64,000 nt of DNA from Halomonas gemina. Its GTDB lineage: Bacteria; Pseudomonadota; Gammaproteobacteria; Pseudomonadales; Halomonadaceae. Positions within the stretch are counted from its first letter, which is position 1; the number at the start of each line of letters is the position of its first letter. Below, one piece after another: positions 40,860-53,852 of this stretch. The position numbers and the translations under genes are program-made. The notes beneath the pieces are model-generated. The model did no database searches. It was not told the origin of the DNA and saw nothing but the letters and a program-made list of their open reading frames with translations. The stretch is from assembly GCF_023554995.1 (NCBI RefSeq), contig NZ_JAMJPK010000008.1, positions 62,001 to 126,000 of the forward strand, written 5' to 3'.

Positions 40860-41621
40860 ATGACACCCGCGCTGAGCCTTCTCCATCAGGATGACCACCT
40901 GGTCGCCGTGCACAAGCCGGCCGGCCTGCTGGTGCACCGCAGCGCGCTTGCCCGCGGCGAGCGCGAGTTCCTGCTGCAACGGCTGCGCGACCAGCTCGGC
41001 CGTCGGGTCTATCCGGTCCACCGCCTGGACCGCCCGACCTCCGGGGTGATCGTCTTCGCCCTCGACCCCGAGACCGCGGCGGGCCTCCAGGCGGCCTTCA
41101 CCGCCCGCCGGGTGGAGAAGCGCTACCTGGCGGTGGTGCGTGGCGTCGGCCCGCACCAGGAGCGGCTGGACTACCCCCTTCGCGAGGAGGAGGGTCGCCG
41201 CCCCAAGGCCGAGATGCCAGCCATGGAAGCGGTGACCGAGATCCGTCGACTCGACAGCGTCGAGCTGCCGGTCCGGGTGGATCGCTACCCCCAGAGCCGC
41301 TATTCGCTGATCGAGGCAAGGCCGCAGACCGGCCGCCGCCATCAGATCCGCCGCCATCTCTCGCGGCGAGGCTACCCGATCATCGGCGATGCCAAGCACG
41401 GCAAGGGCAACCATAACCGTTTCTTCGCCGAGCACCTGGCGTGCCCGCGTCTGCTGCTGGCGGCGGTGGGCCTGGCCTTCGATCACCCGGTGAGCGGCCG
41501 GCGCCTCGAGCTCTGCTGCCCCCTGGATGCCTGCATGACGACGCTCTTCGAGCGCTTCGGCTGGTCGGGCCACCTGCCGGCGCCGTCCCGACACCACGAC
41601 CGCCCGAGCGTGATGCCATGA
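40860..41621 (+). CDS. truC: tRNA pseudouridine synthase TruC-like
   Basis: RluA-family pseudouridine synthase; TruC modifies U65 of some tRNAs. The 253-residue product has the catalytic Asp in VYPVHRLDRPTSGVIVF, followed by KRYLAVVRG, RPQTGRRHQIRRHL and the end motif LACPRLLLAAVGLAF. No S4 domain, which favours TruC over RluD/RluC. The ATG at 40860 is chosen over an in-frame GTG at 40845. Its stop overlaps the tcdA start (ATGA). Confidence 0.9.
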   Translation: MTPALSLLHQDDHLVAVHKPAGLLVHRSALARGEREFLLQRLRDQLGRRVYPVHRLDRPTSGVIVFALDPETAAGLQAAFTARRVEKRYLAVVRGVGPHQERLDYPLREEEGRRPKAEMPAMEAVTEIRRLDSVELPVRVDRYPQSRYSLIEARPQTGRRHQIRRHLSRRGYPIIGDAKHGKGNHNRFFAEHLACPRLLLAAVGLAFDHPVSGRRLELCCPLDACMTTLFERFGWSGHLPAPSRHHDRPSVMP

Positions 41622-42448
41622 CCGATTCCGCCCCCTTCACCGCCCCCGCTGCCGCCCCGGACGACTACGATGCCCGCTTCGGCGGCATCCGCCGGCTATA
41701 TGGCCAGCGTGCCGCCGAGCGCTTTCGCCGCGCCCACGTGGTGGTGGTGGGCGTGGGCGGCGTGGGGAGCTGGACGGTGGAGGCCCTGGCACGCTCCGGC
41801 ATCGGCAAGCTGACGCTGATCGACCTCGACGACGTCTGCGTCTCCAACGTCAACCGCCAGCTGCACGCCCTGGACGGCACCATCGGCCGCCCCAAGGTGG
41901 AGGTACTGGCCGAGCGCTGCCGGGCCATCCAGCCGGGCATCGAGGTGGTGGCCGACACCGCCTTCGTCACCCCCGCCAACCTGGCAAGGCGCATCCCCCT
42001 CGACGCCGACCAGCTGGTGGACGCCATCGACAGCGTGGTCGCCAAGGCGGCGCTGATCGCCTGGTGCAAGCGTCGTAAGCTGCCGCTCGTGGTGACCGGC
42101 GCCGCGGGTGGCCAGACCGACCCCACCCGCATCCGGGTGGCCGACCTGACCCGCACCGAACACGACCCGCTGCTCGCCAAGGTGCGTGCCCGGCTGCGTC
42201 GCGACTTCGGCTTCTCTCGCAACCCGAAGCGGCGCTTCTCGGTGGAGTGCGTCTACTCGGACGAGCAGCTGGTCTATCCCGGCGCTGATGGCGAGGTGTG
42301 CTTACAGAAGCCCGCCGACGGGGAGGCCACCCGGCTCGACTGCGCCTCGGGCTTCGGGGCGGCGACCTTCGTCACCGGCAGCTTCGGCTTCACCGCCGCC
42401 GCCCGGGTGCTGGCCCGGCTGGCGAAAGAGGCCTGCGCCACCCCCTGA
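41618..42448 (+). CDS. tcdA: tRNA threonylcarbamoyladenosine dehydratase TcdA
   Basis: E1-like enzyme that dehydrates t6A37 to cyclic t6A in tRNA, the step after TsaC chemistry encoded elsewhere in the window. The 276-residue product has the ATP motif VVVGVGGVGSWTVEALARSG, the Asp-rich LIDLDDVCVSNVNRQ and the DAIDSVVAKAALI crossover region, and a C-terminal GSFGFTAAARVL. Translationally coupled to truC by an ATGA overlap. Confidence 0.94.
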   Translation: MTDSAPFTAPAAAPDDYDARFGGIRRLYGQRAAERFRRAHVVVVGVGGVGSWTVEALARSGIGKLTLIDLDDVCVSNVNRQLHALDGTIGRPKVEVLAERCRAIQPGIEVVADTAFVTPANLARRIPLDADQLVDAIDSVVAKAALIAWCKRRKLPLVVTGAAGGQTDPTRIRVADLTRTEHDPLLAKVRARLRRDFGFSRNPKRRFSVECVYSDEQLVYPGADGEVCLQKPADGEATRLDCASGFGAATFVTGSFGFTAAARVLARLAKEACATP

Positions 42449-42506
42449 CACCCAGCCCCAGGCCACGCCCCTGAGACCGCGCCCTTGAAACCAAAGGAGC
42501 CTTTCC

Positions 42507-42734
42507 ATGGAACACCCCTCCCCTCGCCCCGGCATCTACCGCCACTACAAGGGCCCGCTCTACGAAGTGCTGGGTGTCGCCCGGCACAGCGAGACCGAGG
42601 AGCCACTGGTGGTCTATCGCGCCCTCTATGGCGACTATGGCCTCTGGACGCGCCCCCTGGGCATGTTCCTGGAGAGCGTCGAGGTCCAGGGCGAGCCGGT
42701 GGCCCGCTTTGCCCTCGAGAAGGCGTTCCCCTGA
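42507..42734 (+). CDS. DUF1653 small protein
   Basis: A 75-residue protein of the DUF1653 family, recognisable from GIYRHYKGPLYEVLGVARHS, EEPLVVYRALY and PLGMFLESV near the end. Function unknown; the compact beta-rich form suggests an SH3-like fold (inference). It lies 58 bp after tcdA and is followed by a long palindrome, so it probably ends that transcript. Confidence 0.9.
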   Translation: MEHPSPRPGIYRHYKGPLYEVLGVARHSETEEPLVVYRALYGDYGLWTRPLGMFLESVEVQGEPVARFALEKAFP

Positions 42735-42738
42735 CGCA

Positions 42739-42768
42739 AGCGCCCCGCGGCCTGGGCCGCGGGGCGCT
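42739..42768. terminator. palindromic terminator between DUF1653 gene and bfr
   Basis: Perfect 14-bp arms AGCGCCCCGCGGCC and GGCCGCGGGGCGCT separated by two bases, 4 bp after the DUF1653 stop and 41 bp before the bfr stop on the other strand. No U-tract, but its strength and convergent position suggest a two-way terminator. Confidence 0.6.
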
Positions 42769-42809
42769 CGTCGGGACGCGGGGATCGACAGGATCCCTCG
42801 CCTCGCGCG

Positions 42810-43292
42810 TTACTCGTCGCCGGCTTCCTGCATCTGCTTCTGCAGGTAGTTCTCGATGCCAACCTTGTCGATGAGGCCGAGTTCGGTCTCGATATGGTCG
42901 ATGTGGTCTTCCTCGTCGGCGAGGATGTCCCGGAAGAGGTCGCGGCTGACGTAGTCCTTGACCTGCTCGCAGTAGGTGATGGCCTCGATGTAGTCGTTGC
43001 GCCCCGCATGCTCGATCTTCAGGTCGCTCTCGAGCATCTCGCGCACGTGCTCGCCGATGTACAGCTTGCCGAGGTCCTGGAGGTTGGGCACGCCCTCAAG
43101 GAAGAGGATGCGCTCGATCAACTTGTCGGCGTGATTCATCTCCTCGATGGATTCGTCATACTCCCACTTGGCCAGCGCCTTCAGGCCCCAGTCCTTGTAC
43201 ATCTTGGCATGCAGGAAGTACTGGTTGATGGCCACCAGCTCGTTGCCGAGCGCGGTGTTCAGGTGTTCGATGACCTTGCTGTCGCCTTTCAT
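42810..43292 (-). CDS. bfr: bacterioferritin
   Basis: Heme-containing 24-mer that stores iron. The 160-residue protein shows the ferroxidase ligands Glu18 ([10 protein letters not shown]), Glu51 and His54 ([13 protein letters not shown]), Glu94, and Glu127/His130 ([10 protein letters not shown]), and the heme-ligand Met52. Together with bfd just upstream on the same strand it forms a storage/release pair. A 160-bp spacer separates them, so bfr may have its own promoter. Confidence 0.96.
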   Translation of the reverse strand: MKGDSKVIEHLNTALGNELVAINQYFLHAKMYKDWGLKALAKWEYDESIEEMNHADKLIERILFLEGVPNLQDLGKLYIGEHVREMLESDLKIEHAGRNDYIEAITYCEQVKDYVSRDLFRDILADEEDHIDHIETELGLIDKVGIENYLQKQMQEAGDE

Positions 43293-43452
43293 CTCATTAC
43301 CTCGATCACTGTTGTCAGGGGGCTGCTTTTTTTCAGCTTGGCACGGCCGTTCGCGCCTAGCTAGCCCGTAATCTCACAGTCTAGGCAATGCCGTAGAAAA
43401 TTCAACAAAATCATTGTCTTGCTAAAGGAAAAGCGAACGATAGCGATTGCCA

Positions 43453-43659
43453 TCAGACGGCATAGGAGAGCCCCTCGGCGGATGATCTCAGCTCGTCCCG
43501 GATCGCCTCGCGGGTGATGTCCTTGCCGGTGCAGGCACACTTGCCGCACTGGGTCCCGCACCCGGTCCGCTGCTGGACCTCGCGCCAGCTGCGCGCCCCA
43601 TCCTCCACGACGCCCCGGATCCGGTGGTCGGTCACGTTCTTGCAAACACACACGTACAT
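43453..43659 (-). CDS. bfd: bacterioferritin-associated ferredoxin
   Basis: [2Fe-2S] protein that reduces bacterioferritin so that stored iron can be released. The 68 residues include Cys4, Cys6, Cys38 and Cys41 in the pattern of Bfd (MYVCVCKN and GTQCGKC), with additional Cys34 and Cys43. A Fur-like box lies 26-46 bp upstream of the start, so expression is expected when iron is low, opposite to storage demand. Confidence 0.94.
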   Translation of the reverse strand: MYVCVCKNVTDHRIRGVVEDGARSWREVQQRTGCGTQCGKCACTGKDITREAIRDELRSSAEGLSYAV

Positions 43660-43684
43660 CGCATCACCTCACGCTGGCCATGAG

Positions 43685-43705
43685 GCGAATGTAAATGATT
43701 CGCAT
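43685..43705 (-). promoter_or_regulatory. Fur-box-like operator of bfd
   Basis: On the minus strand the site reads ATGCGAATCATTTACATTC, close to the Fur pattern, and contains a GCGAAT/ATTCGC inverted repeat. It is 26-46 bp before the bfd ATG, a position that would block the promoter. Confidence 0.65.
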
Positions 43706-43769
43706 GGGTAATCGCAAGCGGCATGCCACAAAAACCTGACCGAGGCAGGCCAGGCGCATCGCACGCCCC

Positions 43770-44243
43770 TCAGCGGCGCTTGGGCAGGACCACCACCCGG
43801 GTGCCGGAGGCGATGTCCGGCCAGCTGCGCTTCTCCCCGTCGACGAGGATCCACAGGTACCCGAGGCCGAAGGCGCCCAGCGAGATGCCGGCCACCAGGA
43901 AGCGCTGCAGCGCCTGGAAACCGGTGATCGAGCAGCCGTCGAGGGTCTGCACCCGCAGCCGCCAGGCCTGCATGCCCAGCGTCATGCCGCCGCGGGTCCA
44001 GAAGAAGGCGAAGAAGGCGAAGGCAGTGACCGCCAGCAGCAGGCGCAGCGAGATCACCTGGGCGAGCCCCGTGCCCACCTGCTCCGCCGGCACCTCGAGC
44101 ACCAGTCGCACCACCGCCAGGTGCGCCGAGGCGATGACGATCCAGATCGCCAGCACCAGCAGGCCGTCATAGAGCATGGCGCCCAGCCGCCGGCCTAGGC
44201 CGGCCGGCCAGACAGCATCGAGTTGGTCGAAACATCGTTGCAT
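43770..44243 (-). CDS. RDD-family membrane protein
   Basis: Small integral membrane protein of the RDD family, whose general role is uncertain (some members transport ions or compatible solutes). The 157-residue product has the RDD-type start GLGRRLGAMLYDGLLVLAIW, three spans, and the loop FFWTRGGMTLGMQAWRLRVQ that marks the family, with the end DIASGTRVVVLPK. It follows lptG on the same strand with 12 bp between them, which is the usual context. Confidence 0.9.
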   Translation of the reverse strand: MQRCFDQLDAVWPAGLGRRLGAMLYDGLLVLAIWIVIASAHLAVVRLVLEVPAEQVGTGLAQVISLRLLLAVTAFAFFAFFWTRGGMTLGMQAWRLRVQTLDGCSITGFQALQRFLVAGISLGAFGLGYLWILVDGEKRSWPDIASGTRVVVLPKRR

Positions 44244-44255
44244 GAATCCCCCGGC

Positions 44256-45320
44256 TCAGCCCGTACGGCGCAATAGATAGAACCCCAGCCCGGCACACAG
44301 CAGGGTCGGCGCCAGCACCGCCCAGGCCGGCGAGAAGCCGAACACCGTGGAGGCCGGCCCCAGCAGGTCCTGCAGGTACTTGAAGACCAGGCCGGTGATC
44401 ACCCCGTAGAAGACCCGGGTGCCGGCGGCCACGGTGCGCAGGGGGCCGAACACGAAGGAGGCGGCCACCAGCACCAGCGACGCCATGGTCAACGGCATCA
44501 GCATCTTCTGCCAGAAATAGAGCAGCGGCTGGGTCGCCTGCTGGCCCTGGTCGCGCAGGTAGCGGGCATAGGCCCACAGCTCACTGGGCGCCTGGCTCTC
44601 CACGTCGCGCAGCAGCCGGTCGAGCTGGGCCGGCGTCATGGCGGTCTGCCAGCCCAGGGTCTCATGGCGCTCGACCTCGGTGCGCGCTTCCAGGAAGCGG
44701 GTCACCGCCACGTCCTCCAGTTGCCAGCGGCCATCGCGCCACACCGCCCGCCGGGCGCTCGTCGCCTCGCGCAGGGTCTTGCCCTCGAAGCGGTAGCGGG
44801 TCAGGTCGAGCACGGTGTCATCGGCGCGGATGGCCCCGAAGCGATAGAAGCTGTCGCCCTCGCGCTGCCAGCCGCCGCGCTCGGTGAGCACCGCGCCTTC
44901 GCCCTGCATCTGCTCGAGGCGCCAGGCGCTGGCGAACTGCTCGGTGCGCGGGCTGACGAACTCGGCGATGGCGAGCACCACCAGGATCACTAGGATGATG
45001 GGCTTCATCACGCCCCAGAGGATGCGGACCAGCGAGCGACCGGCGGCGCGCATCACCGTCAGCTCGTTGCTCGAGGCCATGCTGCCCAGGCCGATCAGCG
45101 CCCCGATCAGCACGCCCACCGGCGCATACTGGTAGAAGCGCCAGGGCAGGCGCATCAGCAGGTAGAGCAGCACCTGGAAGGCCCCGTAGTCGCCCTCCAC
45201 GTCGCCGAGGTCGTTGATGTAGGTGATCACCAGGTCCAGGCCCAGCAGCACCACCTGCACCACGATGATGGCGCCCAGCACGTTGCGGGCGATGTAGCGA
45301 TCGAGCCGGTCGGTGATCAT
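44256..45320 (-). CDS. lptG: LPS export ABC transporter permease LptG
   Basis: Inner-membrane permease of the LptBFG complex that extracts LPS for transport to the outer membrane. The 354-residue protein has three spans at each end and a periplasmic beta-jellyroll in the middle, with LptF/LptG-type segments GLDLVITYINDL, GLGSMASSNELTVMRAAG and FGPLRTVAAGTRVFYGVITGLV. The ATG at 45320 overlaps the lptF stop (ATGA), so the pair is translationally coupled. Confidence 0.95.
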   Translation of the reverse strand: MITDRLDRYIARNVLGAIIVVQVVLLGLDLVITYINDLGDVEGDYGAFQVLLYLLMRLPWRFYQYAPVGVLIGALIGLGSMASSNELTVMRAAGRSLVRILWGVMKPIILVILVVLAIAEFVSPRTEQFASAWRLEQMQGEGAVLTERGGWQREGDSFYRFGAIRADDTVLDLTRYRFEGKTLREATSARRAVWRDGRWQLEDVAVTRFLEARTEVERHETLGWQTAMTPAQLDRLLRDVESQAPSELWAYARYLRDQGQQATQPLLYFWQKMLMPLTMASLVLVAASFVFGPLRTVAAGTRVFYGVITGLVFKYLQDLLGPASTVFGFSPAWAVLAPTLLCAGLGFYLLRRTG

Positions 45321-46399
45321 CCGCTCATCCCCTTGTGCTGGGCCCGGGCCATCATCGCCAGGCCGATGGCCAGGAAGCCGCCATGGATCGGCCACATCCC
45401 CACTGCCACCGGCCAGCTACCACGGCCGATGGCGTCCAGCGCCGCCAGCAGCAGGCTGAGGTAGGCCACATACAGGAAGATGGCCGGCAGCAGCTTGGCG
45501 AAGCGCCCCTGGCGAGGATTGACCCGGGAGAGCGGCATGGCCAGCAGGGTCAGGATGAAGACCATCAGCGGCAGGCCCAGCCGCCACTGCAGCTGGGCCC
45601 GCGCCGGCAGGGCCTCATCGGCGAACAGCGCGGCGGTGGTGGCGTATTCGGGCGCATCGAGTTCGGGTGCCTCGGCCGCCCCCGAGAGGCGCACCGCATA
45701 GGTGCCGAACTCGAGCCGCTCGGCCTCGGCACGCCCCGGGTCGACGCTGTAGCGCTCGCCATCGGCAAGCACCAGGAAGCGACTGCCGGTCTCCGGGTCG
45801 ACGGTCTGGTAGCCGGTGCCCGCCCGGGTCACCACGCTCTCCGGGGTGCCGTCGCCGCGCGACTGACGCTCGCTGATGAAGACCTCCTGCATCCGGCTCT
45901 GGTCCTCGTTCATGGCCTCGGTATAGGCCGTGCGCCCGCCGCCGAAATCCTGGAAGCGCCCCGGCGCCAGGGCGGAGAAGTCGAGCTGGCTGCGCTGCTC
46001 CTCGAGCAGCACCTCGTTGTGCAGGGCACCGGCCGGGGTCAGCCAGAGGCTGCACATCCCTACCAGGATCGCCACCAGGGCGGCGGGCACCAGGCTGACC
46101 TGCAGCAGGCGGTTGGGGCTGGTGCCACAGGCCACCAGCACCGTGATCTCGCTGTTGAGGTAGAGCTGGCCATAGGCCAGCAGGATGCCCAGGAAGAACG
46201 CCAGCGGCAGGATCAGCTCGAGGAACCCCGGCAGATGGAAGAGCATCAGGGTGCCGAGGATACTCGCCGGAATCTCCCCCTCGGCGGCATTGGAGAAGTA
46301 GCGGATGAAGCGGCTGCCCATGATCACCAGCAACAGCACGCCGGCCACGGCGGCCATGGTCAGCAGGATCTCGCGGGTCAGGTAACGGAATATGATCAA
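45317..46399 (-). CDS. lptF: LPS export ABC transporter permease LptF
   Basis: Partner permease of LptG. The 360-residue product starts IIFRYLTREILLTMAAVAG after a TTG at 46399, which has GGGAGA five bases upstream; this matches the E. coli start better than upstream in-frame starts that would add a non-homologous tail. Spans at both ends, periplasmic jellyroll between, and MPLSRVNPRQGRFAKLLPA in the third-span region. It is divergent from pepA, as in many gammaproteobacteria. Confidence 0.94.
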   Translation of the reverse strand: MIIFRYLTREILLTMAAVAGVLLLVIMGSRFIRYFSNAAEGEIPASILGTLMLFHLPGFLELILPLAFFLGILLAYGQLYLNSEITVLVACGTSPNRLLQVSLVPAALVAILVGMCSLWLTPAGALHNEVLLEEQRSQLDFSALAPGRFQDFGGGRTAYTEAMNEDQSRMQEVFISERQSRGDGTPESVVTRAGTGYQTVDPETGSRFLVLADGERYSVDPGRAEAERLEFGTYAVRLSGAAEAPELDAPEYATTAALFADEALPARAQLQWRLGLPLMVFILTLLAMPLSRVNPRQGRFAKLLPAIFLYVAYLSLLLAALDAIGRGSWPVAVGMWPIHGGFLAIGLAMMARAQHKGMSG

Positions 46400-46536
46400 C
46401 GCTGTCTCCCGGCCCGGCACCCCGCGGGGCCTGGCCATCTTCCATGCAATGACGCCTTGCCTTGGGTACACTGGGATGACTCGGCAACGTGCCGGCATTA
46501 TCCAGAATCACCCATCGCTTGTCTTGTGGAGACACC

Positions 46537-48057
<1,521 letters not shown>

Positions 48058-48067
48058 TTTCGCTCCC

Positions 48068-48084
48068 GGCAGGGTTGCCTTTTT
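48068..48084 (+). terminator. weak terminator after pepA
   Basis: A 4-bp GGCA/TGCC stem with a 4-nt loop followed by five T residues, 11 bp after the pepA stop. Short stem, so uncertain. Confidence 0.35.
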
Positions 48085-48124
48085 GCGGTGGTGACCTTTT
48101 CATGAGGGGTGTCGACTTCCATGC

Positions 48125-48146
48125 ACCGGGCCCTCGCCGGCCCGGT
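48125..48146 (+). other. hairpin in the ilvE leader
   Basis: ACCGGGCC and GGCCCGGT arms with a 6-nt loop, 60 bp before the ilvE start. No leader peptide rich in branched-chain codons is visible, so classical attenuation is not supported. Confidence 0.4.
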
Positions 48147-48205
48147 ATCCTGTTTCGTGCCGCGGGCGCCCGGATGCGCCCCGCCAGTAGCGGAGACCTC
48201 TTGCC

Positions 48206-49306
48206 GTGTCCCTAGAACGCTTTTCCGTGAGCCCCTCCACCCGCCCCACCGCGGAAACGCTCCGCAACGACATCCTCGACAACCCGGGGTTCGGTCGCTA
48301 CTTCACCGACCATATGGCCCATATCCGCTGGACCCTCGATGCCGGCTGGCACGGCCATGAGGTGCGCCCCTACGGCCCGCTGACGCTGGACCCTGCCGCC
48401 GCGGTGCTGCACTACGGCCAGGAGATCTTCGAGGGCATCAAGGCCTACCGCCACGCCGACGGCTCGGTCTGGACCTTCCGCCCGGAGAAGAACGCCGAGC
48501 GCTTTCGTCGCAGCGCCCGCCGCCTGGCCCTGCCGGAGCTCTCCGACGAGGACTTCGTCGACTCGCTCAAGGCGCTGCTCGCCCGGGACCAGGCCTGGGT
48601 GCCGACCCCGGCCAGCGAGGCCGACGAATCGAGCCTCTACCTGCGCCCCTTCATGATCGCCAGCGAGACCTTCCTCGGCGTGCGCCCGTCCCATGAGGTC
48701 GACTACTACGTCATCGCCTCGCCGGCGGCCGCCTACTTCCAGGGCGGCGTGAAGCCGGTCTCCATCTGGCTCTCCTCGCACTACAAGCGCGCCGCCCCGG
48801 GGGGCACCGGCTTCGCCAAGTGCGGCGGCAACTACGCCGCCTCGCTGGCCGCCCAGAAGGAGGCGGCGGCCCACGAGTGCAGCCAGGTCGCCTTCCTCGA
48901 CGCCGCCGAGAACATGTGGGTCGAGGAACTGGGCGGCATGAACCTGTTCTTCGTGTTCCGCGACGGCCGCATCGTCACCCCGCGCCTCACCGACACCATC
49001 CTCGAGGGCGTGACCCGCGACTCGGTGCTGACCCTTGCCAAGGACGAGGGCCTGACCCCGGAAGAGCGCCCGATCAGCATCGAGGAGTGGCGCGAGGGCG
49101 CCGCCTCCGGCGAGATCACCGAGATCTTCGCCTGCGGTACCGCCGCGGTGATCACCCCGGTGGGCGAGCTGGTCACCGAGAACGACCGTATCCGCCTCTC
49201 CGCCCAGGGCGACAACGAGGTGGCCAAGCGCCTGCGCACCCGCCTGCTCGACCTGCAGTACGGCCGCAGCGAGGACACTCGCGGCTGGCTGACGCGCCTG
49301 GCTTGA
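48206..49306 (+). CDS. ilvE: branched-chain-amino-acid aminotransferase
   Basis: PLP transaminase for the last step of leucine, isoleucine and valine synthesis. The 366-residue protein is of the longer, eukaryote-like BCAT type: YGQEIFEGIKAYRHADGSVW, RPFMIASETFLGVRPS, the PLP-Lys in TGFAKCGGNYAASLAAQ, and EELGGMNLFFVF. Start is GTG at 48206 with GGAG upstream. It stands between pepA and holC, which are adjacent in E. coli; no other ilv gene is near. Confidence 0.93.
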   Translation: MSLERFSVSPSTRPTAETLRNDILDNPGFGRYFTDHMAHIRWTLDAGWHGHEVRPYGPLTLDPAAAVLHYGQEIFEGIKAYRHADGSVWTFRPEKNAERFRRSARRLALPELSDEDFVDSLKALLARDQAWVPTPASEADESSLYLRPFMIASETFLGVRPSHEVDYYVIASPAAAYFQGGVKPVSIWLSSHYKRAAPGGTGFAKCGGNYAASLAAQKEAAAHECSQVAFLDAAENMWVEELGGMNLFFVFRDGRIVTPRLTDTILEGVTRDSVLTLAKDEGLTPEERPISIEEWREGAASGEITEIFACGTAAVITPVGELVTENDRIRLSAQGDNEVAKRLRTRLLDLQYGRSEDTRGWLTRLA

Positions 49307-49367
49307 GCCAGCCGAGATTACGCCTCCTTCCGCTCAAGGGACGCCGGGGACAGGGCTGCGATCAACC

Positions 49368-49814
49368 ATGACCCAAGTCGACTTCTATATCCTCCCCGAC
49401 ACCACGCTCGAGGCCCGCCTGCTCTTCGCCTGCCGGCTGGCCGAGACGATCTACCGCAAGGGCTACCGGCTGCACCTGCATGCCGAGGACGAGGCCATGG
49501 CCCGGGAGCTGGACGACCGGCTCTGGACCTTCCGGGCCGATGCCTACGTGCCTCACGCCCTGTCGGGAGGCCAGCCGACAAGCGACGTGCCGGTGACCAT
49601 CGGCTGGCAGGACCTGCCGATGGACGGCGAGCCGCCCCAGGCGCTGCTCAACCTGCACCCCGGCATCCCCGAGTGGTTCTCGCGCTTCGAGCGCATCGCC
49701 GAGATCATCAACCAGCATCAGGAAGTGCTTACCGCCAAGCGCGAGTGCTGGCAGACCTACAAGAAGCGCGGCTACCCGGTCACCCCGCACCAGCTCAAGG
49801 GCCAGGCGGGCTGA
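49368..49814 (+). CDS. holC: DNA polymerase III chi subunit
   Basis: Chi links the clamp loader to single-stranded DNA-binding protein. The 148-residue product has the HolC pattern: VDFYILPDT at the start, ACRLAETIYRKGYRLHLHAEDE, DDRLWTFRADAYVPHAL and a PQALLNLHPGIPEWFSRFERI core. It precedes valS as in the conserved pepA-holC-valS order. Confidence 0.93.
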   Translation: MTQVDFYILPDTTLEARLLFACRLAETIYRKGYRLHLHAEDEAMARELDDRLWTFRADAYVPHALSGGQPTSDVPVTIGWQDLPMDGEPPQALLNLHPGIPEWFSRFERIAEIINQHQEVLTAKRECWQTYKKRGYPVTPHQLKGQAG

Positions 49815-49840
49815 CGCCTCCCCCCGCATCACGCTATAAT
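49811..49840 (+). promoter_or_regulatory. candidate sigma70 promoter of valS
   Basis: CTGACG and a perfect TATAAT with an 18-bp spacer, overlapping the holC stop codon and 91 bp before the valS ATG. Confidence 0.6.
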
Positions 49841-49931
49841 TGGGTCCATTTTTCAGCATCCCCGGCACCCTGGCAGCCCCCGCGAGGCGCACTGCCATGG
49901 GTCGGTGCCACCTCCTCGACCCGGAATGCCC

Positions 49932-52778
<2,847 letters not shown>

Positions 52779-52801
52779 TCGTTGTCCACTTCCCCAGCAG
52801 C

Positions 52802-52834
52802 AAGGGCCCGCCATTGGCGGGCCCTTTTCATTTC
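52802..52834 (+). terminator. rho-independent terminator of valS
   Basis: 11-bp stem AAGGGCCCGCC / GGCGGGCCCTT with a 3-nt loop followed by TTCATTT, 23 bp after the valS stop. Confidence 0.85.
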
Positions 52835-52868
52835 CCGGTCAGTCCTTTCCCGGTCGGTGGTTGCGGTG

Positions 52869-53321
52869 TCAGTCGACGCGGCGCCAGCCCCCGAGCACCC
52901 GCTGGTCGGGGCCGAAGAACACCAGCCGGTCGTGGTCGATCAGGTAGCGGTAGGCATTCTCCAGCATGCCGGTCACCCGGGCGGCATCCTCGGCCCGGGG
53001 GCAGGCGCGACGGGTGGTGGCCAGGTCGGAGAAGGCGATGCGGTTGTTCTCGCCCAGCGCGGCCCGGCCGGTCAGCCGGTTGCAGCCGTCGCTGCCGCTC
53101 ACCCGGCCGTCACGGTCGATCACGAAGTGGGGACGCTCCGGCATCTCGAGGCGCTCGTCGGTGCCCACCAGCAGCAGGTTCCAGCGCTGGTCGACTACCG
53201 GCCCCTCGAGGCGCGCCGTGGGCTCGTCGGCGACCTGGGGCGCCGGGCCACCACCGCAGGCGGCCAGCAACAGGGCGCCGGTCGCGAGCAGCAGTGTGTT
53301 GCGTAACGGTTTGATCATCAT
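52869..53321 (-). CDS. META/HslJ-domain lipoprotein
   Basis: Small envelope lipoprotein. The 150-residue product has lipobox LLAAC (Cys22) and a single domain of the META/HslJ type, seen in HFVIDRDGRVSGSDGCNRLTG, LATTRRACPRAEDAARV and LIDHDRLVFFGPD. In E. coli HslJ is heat-induced and linked to novobiocin resistance, but the general role is unclear. Start at the ATG at 53321; the frame is open far upstream but only as a shadow of DoxX. Divergent from the DoxX gene. Confidence 0.85.
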   Translation of the reverse strand: MMIKPLRNTLLLATGALLLAACGGGPAPQVADEPTARLEGPVVDQRWNLLLVGTDERLEMPERPHFVIDRDGRVSGSDGCNRLTGRAALGENNRIAFSDLATTRRACPRAEDAARVTGMLENAYRYLIDHDRLVFFGPDQRVLGGWRRVD

Positions 53322-53417
53322 GGCATCTTCCTTGAGGCGCGAGGTGATTGCCCAGGCGCCAAGCTTGCCCCAGCCGGGGCATCGAGACAATTCCCCTGCC
53401 GCACGACGAGGCCCCGC

Positions 53418-53822
53418 ATGCTCCAAGCGCTCCACAACGATGCCCTCGGCAAGCTGATCCTGCGACTGACCGTGGCCGGCCTGCTGCTGCCCCACGGACT
53501 GACCAAGCTGCTCAATCCGGGCAGCCTGACCTGGATCGGCAACACCCTGGCCGGGCAAGGCCTGCCGACCGTGCTCGCCTATGGCGTGCTGATCGGCGAG
53601 GTGGTGGCACCGCTGATGGCGCTGATCGGCTGGCGAAGCCGTGTGGCGGGGCTGCTGATGGCCGCCAACATGGTGGTGGCCATCTTCCTGGTACATATGG
53701 GCGAGCTCACCACCTTCAACGGCAACGGCGGCTGGGCCCTGGAGCTGCAGGGCTTCTTCCTGTTCGGCGCCCTCGCCATCGTCTTCCTGGGCAGCGGACG
53801 GATGGCCTGGCGGCCGGATTGA
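53418..53822 (+). CDS. DoxX-family membrane protein
   Basis: A 134-residue integral membrane protein of the DoxX family with four spans. Family features are GKLILRLTVAGLLLPHGLTKL, the YGVLIGEVVAPLMALIG loop and an ELTTFNGNGGWALELQGFF segment before the last span. DoxX relatives take part in thiosulfate:quinone or redox stress pathways, but this short single-gene form has no assigned function. It stands alone between two minus-strand genes. Confidence 0.88.
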   Translation: MLQALHNDALGKLILRLTVAGLLLPHGLTKLLNPGSLTWIGNTLAGQGLPTVLAYGVLIGEVVAPLMALIGWRSRVAGLLMAANMVVAIFLVHMGELTTFNGNGGWALELQGFFLFGALAIVFLGSGRMAWRPD

Positions 53823-53852
53823 GCCTGCCACCCGGCCGTCGAGTCCTAGGGG

